Source: Cytophagia bacterium (GTDB taxonomy: Bacteria; Bacteroidota; Bacteroidia; Cytophagales; Spirosomataceae). Taken from it: a stretch of 55,788 nucleotides of DNA. Each line of letters begins with the position of its first letter. Within the stretch, counting starts at the first letter, position 1. Shown here one piece after another: positions 38,401-46,261 of this stretch. A model generated the notes under the pieces. That model saw nothing but the letters and a program-made list of their open reading frames with translations, was not told the DNA's origin and did no database searches. A program made the translations under genes and the position numbers. The DNA is taken from positions 1-55,788 of the forward strand of contig REAB01000055.1 of NCBI GenBank assembly GCA_004293645.1, written 5' to 3'.

Positions 38401-39746
38401 TACGGATTGTGAGCGAATTAAACGGTCAAACTTTGATTTCAAACAACGTGCCTTACGGTGCTACTCTGAACGTAAAAGAAGGCGACCTCGTGAAAAAAGG
38501 CGATTCACTCTGTACTTGGGACCCTTACAACGCAGTTATCTTGTCAGAATTTAACGGTAGTATTGAGTACGAAGCCGTTGAAGATGGTATCACTTACCGC
38601 GAAGAAACCGACGAACAAACGGGTTTCCAAGAAATGGTAATCATCGAAAGCCGCGACAAAACCAAGAACCCAGCGATTATTGTGCGGGGGGTGAGTCCAT
38701 TGCTAACCGACATGACCGAAAAAGCATACAACCTACCCGTAGGTTCGCGCTTGGTGATGAAAGACGGCTCGGTTATTAAAACGGGACAAGCACTGGCCAA
38801 AATTCCAAGAACACTCGGTAAAACCCGCGACATCACGGGTGGTTTGCCGCGCGTAACCGAATTGTTTGAAGCGCGTAACCCATCGAACCCAGCCGTTGTT
38901 TCAGAAATTGACGGTGTGGTGTCGTACGGTATTGTGAAGCGTGGTAATCGGGAGATTAACATTGAGTCGAAAGACGGTACGCGCAAAAAATATTTGGTGC
39001 CTTTGTCAAAACACATCTTGGTACAAGACGGCGACTTTGTGAAAGCAGGCGAGCCGCTCTCGGATGGTGCCATTACACCCGCCGATATTTTGTCAATCAA
39101 AGGACCAACCGCCGTTCAAGAATACTTGGTGAACGAAATTCAGGAGGTTTATCGCTTACAAGGCGTGAAAATCAACGATAAGCACATCGAGTGTATTGTG
39201 CGTCAAATGATGCAAAAGGTGGTGATTATCGAATCGGGCGACACTATTTTCTTGGAACACCAGCCCGTAGATAAGTGGACGTTCCGCGAAGAAAACGACC
39301 GCATTCTTGAAATGAAGGTAGTTGAAGACGCGGGCGACTCTGAACTCAAACCTGGTATGTTGATTTCGGCTCGCCGCTTGCGCGACGAAAACTCAACGCT
39401 CAAACGCCGCGACCAAGTGCTTATTCAGGCCCGCGATGCCCGTGCAGCGGTAGGTTCGCCTACTTTGATGGGTATTACGCAAGCGTCGTTGGGTACGGAG
39501 AGCTTCATATCGGCGGCTTCTTTCCAAGAAACCACCAAAGTGTTGAGCGAAGCCGCCGTAAGGGGCAAGCGCGATACGCTCGAAGGCTTGAAAGAAAACG
39601 TGATTGTAGGCCACTTGATTCCAGCAGGAACAGGCATACGTCGTTACCAAAACTTGATTGTTGGTTCAAAAGACGAATTGGAGCAAGTAACAGATGCCCG
39701 CGAAAAATCGTCTTCGCGCCGTAGCAAGAAAGAGTTAGCCAACTAA
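35409..39746 (+). CDS. rpoC: DNA-directed RNA polymerase subunit beta'
   Basis: 1445 aa. The N-terminal zinc site CHCGKY...CDRCG is near residues 61-83, the catalytic magnesium loop NADFDGDQM near 473-481, and the second zinc site [11 protein letters not shown] near 897-907. The bridge and trigger helices and the large C-terminal part are complete, with the length usual for Bacteroidota. Start [24 protein letters not shown] is typical. A very strong terminator follows. Confidence 0.98.
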   Translation: MSFKKNKKFTSDFSRITISLASPESILESSYGEVTQPETINYRTYKPEMGGLFCERIFGPVKDWECHCGKYKRIRYKGIICDRCGVEVTEKKVRRERMGHIELVVPVAHIWYFRSLPNKIGYLLGLSTKKLDQVIYYERYVVVQAGVKAEDGVSEMDFLTEDEYLDIVDKLPRENQMLADTDPNKFIAKMGADALEMLLSRIHLDNLSYQLRHNAATDTSQQRKAEALKRLKVVEALRDANTRVENRPEWMIIKMVPVIPPELRPLVPLDGGRFATSDLNDLYRRVIIRNNRLKRLIEIKAPEVILRNEKRMLQEAVDSLFDNSRKVNAVRSEGNRALKSLSDMLKGKQGRFRQNLLGKRVDYSGRSVIVVGPELKLHECGLPKDMAAELFKPFIIRKLIERGIVKTVKSAKKIVDRKDPVVWDILENVLKGHPVMLNRAPTLHRLGIQAFQPKLIEGKAIQLHPLVCTAFNADFDGDQMAVHVPLGQEAILEASVLMLSAHNILNPANGAPITVPSQDMVLGLYYVTKGRKSTPELPTAGEGMSFYGSDEVIIAMNEGKVSKHAIIKCRVKVRNDKGELETKTIETVAGRILFNQCVPEEVGFINELLTKKKLQQIIGQVVKISGMSRTAQFLDEIKTLGFQTAFKGGLSIGLGDIMIPEDKWQLIDKAKIDVKTVTENYLNGLITENERYNQIIDVWTRTNSRLAESLLKQLEEDKGGFNSVYMMMHSGARGSREQVRQLGGMRGLMAKPQKNLGSGVGEIIENPILSNFKEGLDVLEYFISTHGARKGLADTALKTADAGYLTRRLHDVAQDVVINEQDCGTLRGIQISALKDNEDIVEPLSERILGRVSIHDVFDPLSGELIVASGAEITEEIAAYIDETSIESVEIRSVLTCETRSGVCAKCYGRNLASGHMVGIGEAVGVIASQSIGEPGTQLTLRTFHVGGAAANIAVETSIKAKFDGKIEFEDMRTVDTTVLTDGEEKAAVIVMGRSGEVRIVSELNGQTLISNNVPYGATLNVKEGDLVKKGDSLCTWDPYNAVILSEFNGSIEYEAVEDGITYREETDEQTGFQEMVIIESRDKTKNPAIIVRGVSPLLTDMTEKAYNLPVGSRLVMKDGSVIKTGQALAKIPRTLGKTRDITGGLPRVTELFEARNPSNPAVVSEIDGVVSYGIVKRGNREINIESKDGTRKKYLVPLSKHILVQDGDFVKAGEPLSDGAITPADILSIKGPTAVQEYLVNEIQEVYRLQGVKINDKHIECIVRQMMQKVVIIESGDTIFLEHQPVDKWTFREENDRILEMKVVEDAGDSELKPGMLISARRLRDENSTLKRRDQVLIQARDARAAVGSPTLMGITQASLGTESFISAASFQETTKVLSEAAVRGKRDTLEGLKENVIVGHLIPAGTGIRRYQNLIVGSKDELEQVTDAREKSSSRRSKKELAN

Positions 39747-39760
39747 CATTGGTGCGTAAA

Positions 39761-39809
39761 CAAATAAAAAGGGTGGGTTTTCAATTTGAAAACCCACCCT
39801 TTTTATTTG
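39761..39809. terminator. Strong bidirectional terminator after rpoC
   Basis: Arms 39761-39784 and 39786-39809 are perfectly complementary over 24 nt. The core AAAAAGGGTGGGTTTTC is flanked by A- and T-runs, so it can terminate both rpoC and the converging gene at 39823. Confidence 0.92.
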
Positions 39810-39822
39810 CAAAAAATCGTAT

Positions 39823-40122
39823 TTAACTATTTTTGAACAATTTGGCATCGGCCCAGAAAGTGCCAAATGGCACAATAGACGCTACAAGTGCCAGCGCAAA
39901 CTTTTTGATTGGCCAGTTTTGTTCTATTTTTATTTGTACCACCGCCAGCAAATACAACACAAAAAGCAAGCCGTGCGCCATACCAAAAACCTTATTAGGC
40001 TGCGGGCTGTTGAAATAATATTTGAGCGGCATGGTAACAAACAAAATAATCAGAAACGATACGCCCTCTACGAAAGCTAAGATGCGTAAACGGCCTATTT
40101 GGGTTTTAAATAAATCTAACAT
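39823..40122 (-). CDS. DUF3817 family membrane protein
   Basis: 99 aa with three membrane helices (about 11-30, 42-62 and 68-90). Start MLDLFKTQIGRLRILAFVEGVSFLIILFVTMPLKYYFN fits DUF3817 with the conserved PLKY and GMAHG segments; the long upstream extension of the frame (to 40353) overlaps the flavin reductase and is rejected. Function unknown. It lies 56 bp downstream of the flavin reductase on the same strand and may share its transcript. Confidence 0.9.
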   Translation of the reverse strand: MLDLFKTQIGRLRILAFVEGVSFLIILFVTMPLKYYFNSPQPNKVFGMAHGLLFVLYLLAVVQIKIEQNWPIKKFALALVASIVPFGTFWADAKLFKNS

Positions 40123-40178
40123 TTGATTGAAATTAAGTGGTCTATGGTTGTGTAAAAGTAACAAAACAAGGCGGTAAT

Positions 40179-40652
40179 TTATCCCCGAACCAAGCCTTTT
40201 TCGCGCAAAAAATGATGCGTCATTACCGCTTCTTCGGGGTTTAAGACGTGTTGTTTTAATACTTCGCAAACAAACAGCTCGTGGTCGCCGCTGTCGGTGC
40301 TGTGCAATACGCGGCACTGAACGTAGCCCACGGCCTCGGTCAAATACGGGCAACCGCGCTCGTCTAAGGCATGTGGCAGGCGTTTGAATTTGTCGGTATC
40401 TCGGCCACTTTTACGGCCTAATTTAGCAATGAGACCCGTTTGTTTTTGAGCCAACAGATTGACATTCAGCACGCCACTCTCGCGCACGAGTTCAATAGTA
40501 TAGTCTATTTTGTAGAGCGCCACGCAGAGCATTTTGCCGCCCATGGCGGTTTGCATTACCCAAGTGGCAATGTTCGTGTTTTGGCGACCATCAGCGGTGG
40601 CGGTGCTGATGGCGTGTACGTCGTAGTTTTTGTATTTTAACAATGATTTCAC
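40179..40652 (-). CDS. Flavin reductase family protein
   Basis: 157 aa FMN-binding split-barrel of the flavin reductase (NADH:flavin oxidoreductase) group. TATADGRQNTNIATWVMQTAMGGKMLCVAL (about 17-46) is the flavin-binding part, GVLNVNLLAQKQ the next conserved block, and GDHELFVCEVL the C-terminal strand. It may supply reduced flavin to an unknown oxygenase or use other electron acceptors; partner not in this window. Confidence 0.87.
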   Translation of the reverse strand: MKSLLKYKNYDVHAISTATADGRQNTNIATWVMQTAMGGKMLCVALYKIDYTIELVRESGVLNVNLLAQKQTGLIAKLGRKSGRDTDKFKRLPHALDERGCPYLTEAVGYVQCRVLHSTDSGDHELFVCEVLKQHVLNPEEAVMTHHFLREKGLVRG

Positions 40653-40862
40653 GGCAAATTTTCGGAATGTTATTGATATTTAGTGTCTGAACGGAAAGTT
40701 AAAAAATAGGCACAAAATACTGACAATAAGGCGATTATGAAATTTTTTCATTTGAATATTTTGGATATCCTATTGTTTATTAGCCAAAAAACTACTCAAA
40801 TCGTACATATATTGCTTATTTTTAAGCATTTGAACAGAAATAGGTGTCAATCAATCAAACAT

Positions 40863-41042
40863 TCAATGGCAATAGTCGGCCATCATTAGCTTGCTATCAA
40901 ATAGTATATCCTTTTCGTTCAAGCACTCAATAATAGGCACAAAGATATTATCATAGAAGAGTTTTCCATTCAATGTATCAACAAAAACGTTACTAATCAG
41001 TAGGCAGACACGTTCTAAGCAATAACAAAATTGGCTTTTTAA
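40863..41042 (-). pseudogene. Stop-free coding-like remnant without start codon
   Basis: The 430-bp spacer between the flavin reductase and EamA genes has no intact gene. On the minus strand a frame open for about 59 codons reads as ordinary protein (for example NVFVDTLNGKLFYDNIFVPI and ECLNEKDILFDSKLMMADYC) and ends in TGA at 40863, with a stop shortly before it and no usable start. I do not recognise the family. It looks like the C-terminal end of a decayed gene; chance cannot be excluded. The remainder, 40653-40862, is AT-rich and featureless. Confidence 0.3.
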
Positions 41043-41082
41043 TCATTTTCGAGCGTTTCGTTTTTCAATAAATACCCCACAA

Positions 41083-41958
41083 ATGCGCCTTACTTATACC
41101 AAACTCATTGCTACTGTATTCTTTTGGGGGTCAGGTTTTACGGCGGGTAAAATTGCTGTGCAAACGCTGGGGCCTTACTCGTCGGCTTTTGTCAGATTTG
41201 CCGTTGGTACGCTCGTATTATTGCTGGTTTTTCTCAAAACCAATCGGGGCTTTGTGGCGCTTAGTCGCAAGCAGTGGGTTTGGGCAATTTTGTCGGGCGT
41301 TACGGGCGTTTTTCTATACAATGTGTTTATTTTCAAAGGATTGCAGCACATTCCAGCGGTGCGAGCGGCGCTCATCACAGCGTTTGCACCCATCGTCATT
41401 GCGTTGGGTAGTGCCTTGTTTTTTAATGAAAAATTTACTCCCCTCAAATGGTTTGGCGTTCTCATCTCGTTGGGCGGCACGTTGGTAGTAGTAACGCGCG
41501 GTAACCTGACAGCGATGCTTTCAAACGCCACTTGGGGCATTGGTGAAGTACTGGTGGTGGGCTGTGTGTTTAGTTGGACAACTTATACCCTCATTGGCAA
41601 AGTAGCTTTGCAACAAATCAGCGCGCTTACTTTGAGTACTTACTCCGCATTGATTGGCACGGTACTTTTGTTTGTATTGGCTTGGCAAGAAGGAGTTTGG
41701 GGGCAATTGGCCCAGGCTTCGTGGCAGTCTATTGGGGCAGCGGCGTATATGGGCTTAACCGCCACTGCCTTGGGCTACGTGTGGTATTACGACGCGGTGC
41801 GGCAAATTGGCCCGGCCAAAGCCGCCGTAGTGGGCAACCTTTCGCCCGTGTTTGCGGTGCTTATTGCGGTGGTGGTGTTGGGCGAAGAGATAACCATCGC
41901 CACGATTTTGGGTGGCTTGTTGGTGTTGGGCGGTGTCTGGATTACCAATTTAAAATAA
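41083..41958 (+). CDS. EamA/DMT family transporter
   Basis: 291 aa with ten predicted membrane helices as two EamA repeats of five (about 1-140 and 150-290). The start MRLTYTKLIATVFFWGSGFTAGKIAVQTLGPYSS and the motif ALGYVWYYDAVRQIGPAKAAVVGNLSPVFAVL near 225-256 are characteristic. Family members export amino acids or other metabolites; substrate unknown. It converges with pyrC, four bp apart. Confidence 0.92.
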   Translation: MRLTYTKLIATVFFWGSGFTAGKIAVQTLGPYSSAFVRFAVGTLVLLLVFLKTNRGFVALSRKQWVWAILSGVTGVFLYNVFIFKGLQHIPAVRAALITAFAPIVIALGSALFFNEKFTPLKWFGVLISLGGTLVVVTRGNLTAMLSNATWGIGEVLVVGCVFSWTTYTLIGKVALQQISALTLSTYSALIGTVLLFVLAWQEGVWGQLAQASWQSIGAAAYMGLTATALGYVWYYDAVRQIGPAKAAVVGNLSPVFAVLIAVVVLGEEITIATILGGLLVLGGVWITNLK

Positions 41959-41962
41959 ACTC

Positions 41963-43303
41963 TTACCGTACAAATGCCAGTCGTTGGCCGCGCTGCGATT
42001 CGTCAAACTGCCCGTGCGCGTACGCCAAATGCCCCGATACAATGGTATGCGTAACGCACGAATGAAACGTGGTACCTTCGAGCGGCGACCAGCCACATTG
42101 ATACAGCACGTTGTCGCGCTGTACGGTGGTGGTTTGGTTTAAATCAACCAGCACTAAATCGGCCCAATAGCCCTCCCGAATGTAGCCACGGCGGTCTATT
42201 TCAAAACAATCGGCTACGGCATGGCTCATTTTTTCGACCACGCGCGTTATCGAAATTTTGCCTTCGCGCACGAACTCGAGCATCATATTGAGCGAATGTT
42301 GCACCAACGGCAACCCCGACGGTGCTTGCCAATACGGTTGCTGTTTTTCGGCCCAAGTGTGCGGAGCGTGGTCGGTAGCAATTACGTCAATGCGGTTGTC
42401 GAGGAGGGCTTGCAAAATACGTTCGCGGTGGCGCGGGGCTTTGATGGCGGGGTTGCACTTTATTTGATTGCCGAGCCGCTCGTAATCGTCGGCACTAAAC
42501 CACAAATGATGCACGCAAGCCTCGGCGGTGATGCGCTTGGCCCCCAAACCTCCGATGGGGGCTTCAAATAGTTCGGTTTCTTCGCCCGTTGAAATGTGTA
42601 AAATGTGCAAACGGGTGTTGTGTTTTTTGGCCAATGCTACCGCAAACGACGACGATTTGTAGCAAGCCGCCTCATTGCGCACCAATGGATGAAAAGAAGC
42701 CCCCAAACCCCCGATGGGGGCTTCTTTTCGGTATTTTTCGGTGTTGTACTTGATGGTGGCCTCGTCTTCGCAGTGGGTGGCAATGAGGCAGGGCGCATTG
42801 GCAAATACTTTTTCTAACACGTGCGGCTCGTCCACGAGCATATTGCCCGTCGAAGAACCCATAAAAATTTTGATGCCGCACACGTTTTTGGGGTCGGTGC
42901 GCATGAGTTCGTCGTAGTTGTCGTTGGAAGTACCCATAAAAAACGAGTAGTTGGCCAACGAGGTTTGGGCGGCAATGGCGTATTTGTCGGCCAAGAGTGC
43001 CTGCGTGAGGGCATTGGGAACGGTGTTGGGCATTTCCATGAATGACGTAGTACCGCCTGCCACTGCCGCGCGGGCTTCGCTCCCAATGGTGGCTTTGTGC
43101 GTTAGTCCAGGTTCCCTGAAATGTACCTGGTCGTCTATGATGCCTGGTAGCAGGTATTTGCCGTTGGCATCAATGACGCGCTCGGCCTTGAGGTGGCGCA
43201 AGTCGGAGCCTATTTGGGCAATCAAACCATCTTTTACGAATACATCTTGCTGCGCAATTATCCCTTCGTTTACTACTTGCGCATTGATAATTAAGATTCT
43301 CAT
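41963..43303 (-). CDS. pyrC: Dihydroorotase (class I) with two embedded palindromic repeats
   Basis: 446 aa zinc amidohydrolase of pyrimidine synthesis, cyclising carbamoyl-aspartate. Metal ligands and motifs are present: DDQVHFREPG near residues 58-67 (the Bacteroidota form of DxHxHxR), the MGSSTGN loop near 151, ATHCED near 175, LHILHIS near 234, and the catalytic Asp in ATDHAPH near 310. The peptide EAPIGGLGA occurs twice, near 194-202 and 246-254, each encoded by a near-identical GC-rich palindrome (42539-42565 and 42696-42724). The flanking family motifs stay in register, so the protein is probably active. It starts 12 bp after the PAP2 stop region on the opposite order of the same strand, forming a possible operon downstream of no obvious pyrimidine gene. 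Confidence 0.93.
   Translation of the reverse strand: MRILIINAQVVNEGIIAQQDVFVKDGLIAQIGSDLRHLKAERVIDANGKYLLPGIIDDQVHFREPGLTHKATIGSEARAAVAGGTTSFMEMPNTVPNALTQALLADKYAIAAQTSLANYSFFMGTSNDNYDELMRTDPKNVCGIKIFMGSSTGNMLVDEPHVLEKVFANAPCLIATHCEDEATIKYNTEKYRKEAPIGGLGASFHPLVRNEAACYKSSSFAVALAKKHNTRLHILHISTGEETELFEAPIGGLGAKRITAEACVHHLWFSADDYERLGNQIKCNPAIKAPRHRERILQALLDNRIDVIATDHAPHTWAEKQQPYWQAPSGLPLVQHSLNMMLEFVREGKISITRVVEKMSHAVADCFEIDRRGYIREGYWADLVLVDLNQTTTVQRDNVLYQCGWSPLEGTTFHSCVTHTIVSGHLAYAHGQFDESQRGQRLAFVR
42539..42565. repeat. Palindromic element in pyrC, copy 1
   Basis: GGCCCCCAAACCTCCGATGG and the following GGGCTTC; on the coding strand it gives EAPIGGLGA. It differs from copy 2 at one internal base and at the left end. 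Confidence 0.85.
42696..42724. repeat. Palindromic element in pyrC, copy 2
   Basis: GAAGCCCCC (42696-42704) and GGGGGCTTC (42716-42724) are perfect inverted arms around an 11-nt loop. It encodes the same peptide in the same frame as copy 1, 157 bp away. Confidence 0.9.
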
Positions 43304-43315
43304 TTGTTGAAAAAG

Positions 43316-44068
43316 TTAAAATTGGCTTACAAAAGACAACGCCACAACCTGGCCATTGTAAGTGGGTAATAAAGCCATCTTTTCGTTTTTGAAAATGGTA
43401 CGTTTCAGCCACGGATACACGGCGTAAGTTATTTCGGTGGCCAAAATCCCCGTTCCTGCGCCCGCCAGCACGTCCGAGAGCCAATGCTCGTTGTTGGCCA
43501 TGCGCAAAAATCCCACTGAGGTAGCCAAGCTGTAACCCGCCAAGCTGTACCAAACACTCCTGCTGCCGTATTCTTTGTGCAACATGGCCGCCCCCACAAA
43601 GGCGTTGGTGGTGTGGCCAGACGGAAACGCCAAGCTCGTACCATCGGGGCGCGAAATGGCAAAGGCGTGCTTGGCGCTGTACATGAGCGTAAACCCCAGC
43701 GCGTTAGAAAGAGCACCCAGCATGATTTGGTCGCGCTGCTTGTGCCTACCTTCTACGCCCGCCAGCGACAACCCAAACCAAGCTAAATTGGGCGCAAATT
43801 GCAAGCCATCATCAATTTTTGTTTTAAAACCCGCAAATTGCCGCGCGTGCCAGTCGGTTTGCCACTGTTTGGTACGTTCATTGAGGGTGGCCGCTCCCGC
43901 CCCCAAGAGTACTACGGGCACCACAAACTGCTTGGCTACGGACGAACGCTGCGAGAGCGAGTCGGGATTGAATGCGTGAGTGGTAAACGTATGAGTAGCA
44001 AATGCGTAAATGGTAAATGCGTAAATGCGTAAATGCATAAATACTGTTTTAATTTGAAAATTTGCCAA
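43316..44068 (-). CDS. PAP2 superfamily phosphatase
   Basis: 250 aa. The three phosphatase motifs are KHAFAISRP (about 135-143), FPSGHTTNAF (about 149-158) and FLRMANNEHWLSD (about 187-199), the last with the usual Arg, His and Asp. It would remove phosphate from undecaprenyl-diphosphate or phosphatidate at the periplasmic face. The N-terminus is odd: about 25 residues (HLRIYAFTIYAFATHTFTTH) encoded by an 8-bp tandem repeat replace a normal signal or membrane helix. The true start is therefore uncertain (44068 or the ATG near 44038). Confidence 0.87.
   Translation of the reverse strand: MANFQIKTVFMHLRIYAFTIYAFATHTFTTHAFNPDSLSQRSSVAKQFVVPVVLLGAGAATLNERTKQWQTDWHARQFAGFKTKIDDGLQFAPNLAWFGLSLAGVEGRHKQRDQIMLGALSNALGFTLMYSAKHAFAISRPDGTSLAFPSGHTTNAFVGAAMLHKEYGSRSVWYSLAGYSLATSVGFLRMANNEHWLSDVLAGAGTGILATEITYAVYPWLKRTIFKNEKMALLPTYNGQVVALSFVSQF
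44000..44038. repeat. Octamer tandem repeat in the PAP2 N-terminus
   Basis: AAATGCGT, AAATGGT, AAATGCGT, AAATGCGT, AAATGCAT in a row. An 8-bp unit shifts the frame when copies are gained or lost, so it could switch the PAP2 start region. Confidence 0.8.
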
Positions 44069-44110
44069 TTTGAAATAATTTTATTGTGCTGATAATCAGT
44101 TGATTTGACT

Positions 44111-45688
44111 TTATTTTTTTATAATTTTAAACTCTACGCGGCGATTTATTTGGCGGCCTTCTTCGGTTTCATTGGGGGCAATGGGTTTGGTCTCGCCATA
44201 GCCTTTGGTTTGTACGCGGTCGGGTTCGATGCCCTTGCCAATGAGGTATTCTCGAACAGAATCGGCGCGGTCTTGCGAGAGTTTTTTGTTGGCCTCGTCG
44301 CTGCCCACGTTGTCGGTATGGCCGCCTATTTCGAGCACCAACTTAGGATTTTCGGTGTAAGTAAACGCAATGCGGTCGAGTTCGGGGCTTGATTCGGGGC
44401 GCAAATCGGCCTTACCCGTATCAAAAAACAAATTGGTAAGTTTGCCCACTTGGCCTTCTTCCAACGGAATGAGTTTGAGGTCGGTACCGTTCATTTCGCG
44501 GTAGTTTTTTACGTCGGTTAGGTCGAGGTTCTGGGCTTCGGCCACGTAGTCTTTTCCCACCGCGTGGAAAGCGTATTTACGCCCTTTTGGCAAGATAATC
44601 TTGTACTCTCCCGTCTGCGGATTGGTTTCGGCGGTGCCCACTTCTTGGCCGTCGGGCAGGGTTTGATAGACAATTTTGGCACTAATGGGCTTCCCCGTTT
44701 TGGTGTCTATTACGCGGCCAGTTACCAGCACCACGGGTTCGGGGGCAGCGGCTACGGGGGCAGCTACTGGCTCGGTGCTGCCTTCGTCGGCTTTTATTTT
44801 GATGCGCACAATGTCGCCTTTTACTTCGGTATTTTTTTTAGAAACCAAATAAGCGTAGTCGCCAGCCGCCGCAATCGAGTAGTAAGCATCGTAGCCGTCA
44901 GTGTTGATGAGTGGCCCCAAATTGACGGGTTTCGACCAGCGTTGCCACGTTTTATCAATGCGTTTGGTATAATAAATATCGTTGCTGCCCTGCCCGCCCG
45001 CGCGGTCGCTCGAAAAGTAGAGTGTAGCCCCGTCGGAAGCCAAAAAAGGCGTTGTTTCGGTAAAATTATCGGTATTTACGTCAGCTCCGATGGCTACGGG
45101 GCGCGTCCAAACGGCATTTTTTTGTAAAAAACTCACGTACAAATCGTCTTTAGTACCCCGTTTTTTCTCGCTAAAAGCCATCACCAACGTCTTGCCGTCG
45201 CTCGACAGAAAGCCGCTCATGTATTCGCCTTTGCTGAGTTTGTCTAAATCGGGAATGTTGAGTTTTTGGGGCAACGACCAGCCGCTGGCGGTGCGCTTAC
45301 TAAACGAAAACCCGCGCGTTTCGTACGCACCTTTGTCGTACGCGCCCATGATGAGCAGCGTGTTTCCGTCGGGCGTGATGCTGTACGCGCAGTTGTACTC
45401 GTCTTTGTTGAGCGGGTTGGTCATGCGTCGCGCCAGTCCCCATTGTCCGTTGGTAATTTCGCTAAACCAAATATCTTGGCTGCCCTGCGCCCCAAAGGTA
45501 TTTTGGGGGTGGCTCACCCGCGAAAAAAACAACGTGCGGCCATCGGGCGAAATGACGGGGTTTATTTCATTGAATTCAGAATTGACGGCATTGCCCAAAT
45601 TTTCGATTTTGGGCTGGGCTTGGGCATTGAACATTGAACATTGAACATTGAGCAATGTTAAAATGCCCACAGTCAAGGAATAGCGCAT
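44111..45688 (-). CDS. OmpA family protein with PD40 (WD40-like) repeats
   Basis: 525 aa. Signal peptide about 1-24, partly encoded by a heptamer repeat (45625-45652). Residues about 30-290 hold PD40 beta-propeller repeats (NPVISPDGRTLFFSR, TPFLASDGATLYFSSDRAGG), then a CarboxypepD_reg-like domain (about 315-395) and the OmpA domain (about 405-525; LEIGGHTDNVGSDEANKKLS, DRADSVREYL). This architecture is common in Bacteroidota, including gliding and secretion-linked PorE-like proteins, but the identity is not certain. It should bind peptidoglycan. The start is 573 bp from the next gene. Confidence 0.92.
   Translation of the reverse strand: MRYSLTVGILTLLNVQCSMFNAQAQPKIENLGNAVNSEFNEINPVISPDGRTLFFSRVSHPQNTFGAQGSQDIWFSEITNGQWGLARRMTNPLNKDEYNCAYSITPDGNTLLIMGAYDKGAYETRGFSFSKRTASGWSLPQKLNIPDLDKLSKGEYMSGFLSSDGKTLVMAFSEKKRGTKDDLYVSFLQKNAVWTRPVAIGADVNTDNFTETTPFLASDGATLYFSSDRAGGQGSNDIYYTKRIDKTWQRWSKPVNLGPLINTDGYDAYYSIAAAGDYAYLVSKKNTEVKGDIVRIKIKADEGSTEPVAAPVAAAPEPVVLVTGRVIDTKTGKPISAKIVYQTLPDGQEVGTAETNPQTGEYKIILPKGRKYAFHAVGKDYVAEAQNLDLTDVKNYREMNGTDLKLIPLEEGQVGKLTNLFFDTGKADLRPESSPELDRIAFTYTENPKLVLEIGGHTDNVGSDEANKKLSQDRADSVREYLIGKGIEPDRVQTKGYGETKPIAPNETEEGRQINRRVEFKIIKK
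45625..45652. repeat. Heptamer repeat in the OmpA/PD40 signal sequence
   Basis: CATTGAA three times, then CATTGAG. Three units keep the frame; the encoded residues (NVQCSMFNAQ) replace ordinary signal peptide sequence. Confidence 0.85.
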
Positions 45689-45815
45689 AAGATTATGAGG
45701 GATATTAGTATTTGTTTAACGAAAATGGCGCAAGAATAATGTAAGACAAGTTGAGAAAGTATTCAAAAGTATTGGATTATGATGGCTTGTTTTTTAGTAG
45801 TAATTATTTGGTTTT

Positions 45816-45989
45816 ATGAAACAATCAAAGACCAGGGAGAGTAACTCAGAAGAGCTATCCAAAGATAGGCAAAGTAATTGGAACGCCAAATCTACATCGA
45901 CATCAAGTTTCTTGGAAAAGGAAGAAACGTTGGCCTTACTTCTCAACGACGCTGTCCTTTTAGCGACAGAATACAGTAATTTGTTGTAA
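45816..45989 (+). CDS. Possible small protein (57 aa), low support
   Basis: 57 codons from ATG to TAA. The peptide has a polar Ser/Glu/Lys-rich first half (MKQSKTRESNSEELSKDRQS) and an amphipathic Leu-rich end (LALLLNDAVLLATEYSNLL), which is more protein-like than the competing antisense frame. It ends directly in a GC-rich hairpin at 45988-46021 that could terminate it. No family known, no promoter seen. Confidence 0.25.
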   Translation: MKQSKTRESNSEELSKDRQSNWNAKSTSTSSFLEKEETLALLLNDAVLLATEYSNLL

Positions 45990-46021
45990 TTGTCCGCGTC
46001 GGCGCGAGGCTGCCGACAATT
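45988..46021. repeat. REP-like hairpin
   Basis: AATTGTC/GACAATT outer arms (45988-45994, 46015-46021) and GTCGGC/GCCGAC inner arms (45998-46003, 46012-46017) give alternative folds. It includes GCGCGAGGCT, also found in the REP cluster near 55224. It cuts the reading frame of the lipocalin-like remnant at 46022. Confidence 0.6.
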
Positions 46022-46170
46022 ATCCAACTGAAAGATACTATTGAGATATTATCGGGGTTTATACTGCCCGTTTGAGAGAAAGTGATTTGCTTTACTTGCC
46101 AAGTTCCAGAGAGGTTATCAAGTGATTTTTGATTGTTGTCTTTGCACGAAAAAAACATCAAATTGGCCAT
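46022..46170 (-). pseudogene. Remnant of a lipocalin-like lipoprotein gene
   Basis: On the minus strand MANLMFFSCKDNNQKSLDNL continues with SGTWQVKQITFSQTGSINPD, closely matching in pattern the start of the intact lipoprotein at 16692 (lipobox Cys, then LxGxWxV). The signal peptide is truncated to six residues before FFSC, where the dispersed motif (46161-46183) begins, and after about residue 50 the frame runs into the hairpin at 45988-46021 and a random tail stopping at 45943. Both ends are thus replaced by repeats. Together with 45689-45815 and the promoter at 46209 this accounts for the 573-bp spacer. Confidence 0.6.
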
Positions 46171-46183
46171 CTTGAAATTGTAG
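46161..46183 (+). repeat. Third copy of the ompA 3'-end motif (23 nt)
   Basis: Identical over 23 nt to the end of the ompA gene (complement of 20456-20478) including the TAG, here in plus orientation 79 bp before the CBS gene and at the 5' edge of the lipocalin-like remnant. Confidence 0.8.
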
Positions 46184-46208
46184 CAAATAAATATTTTTTG
46201 ACCATTTG

Positions 46209-46240
46209 TTTGGAAACACTGCATAAATATTCTATGTTTT
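46209..46240 (+). promoter_or_regulatory. Candidate promoter of the CBS-nadK genes
   Basis: TTTG (46209-46212), 20-nt spacer, TATGTTTT (46233-46240; one mismatch), 21 bp before the ATG. Confidence 0.5.
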
Positions 46241-46261
46241 CGACCAAATAAAGACAACAAC

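Noticed and set aside
40123..40353. 77-residue extension of the DUF3817 protein
   Set aside because: It overlaps the flavin reductase gene and is basic, low-complexity shadow sequence.
45794..46027. 77-codon minus-strand frame after the OmpA/PD40 gene
   Set aside because: It begins inside the REP-like hairpin and competes with the plus-strand small ORF; neither has strong support.
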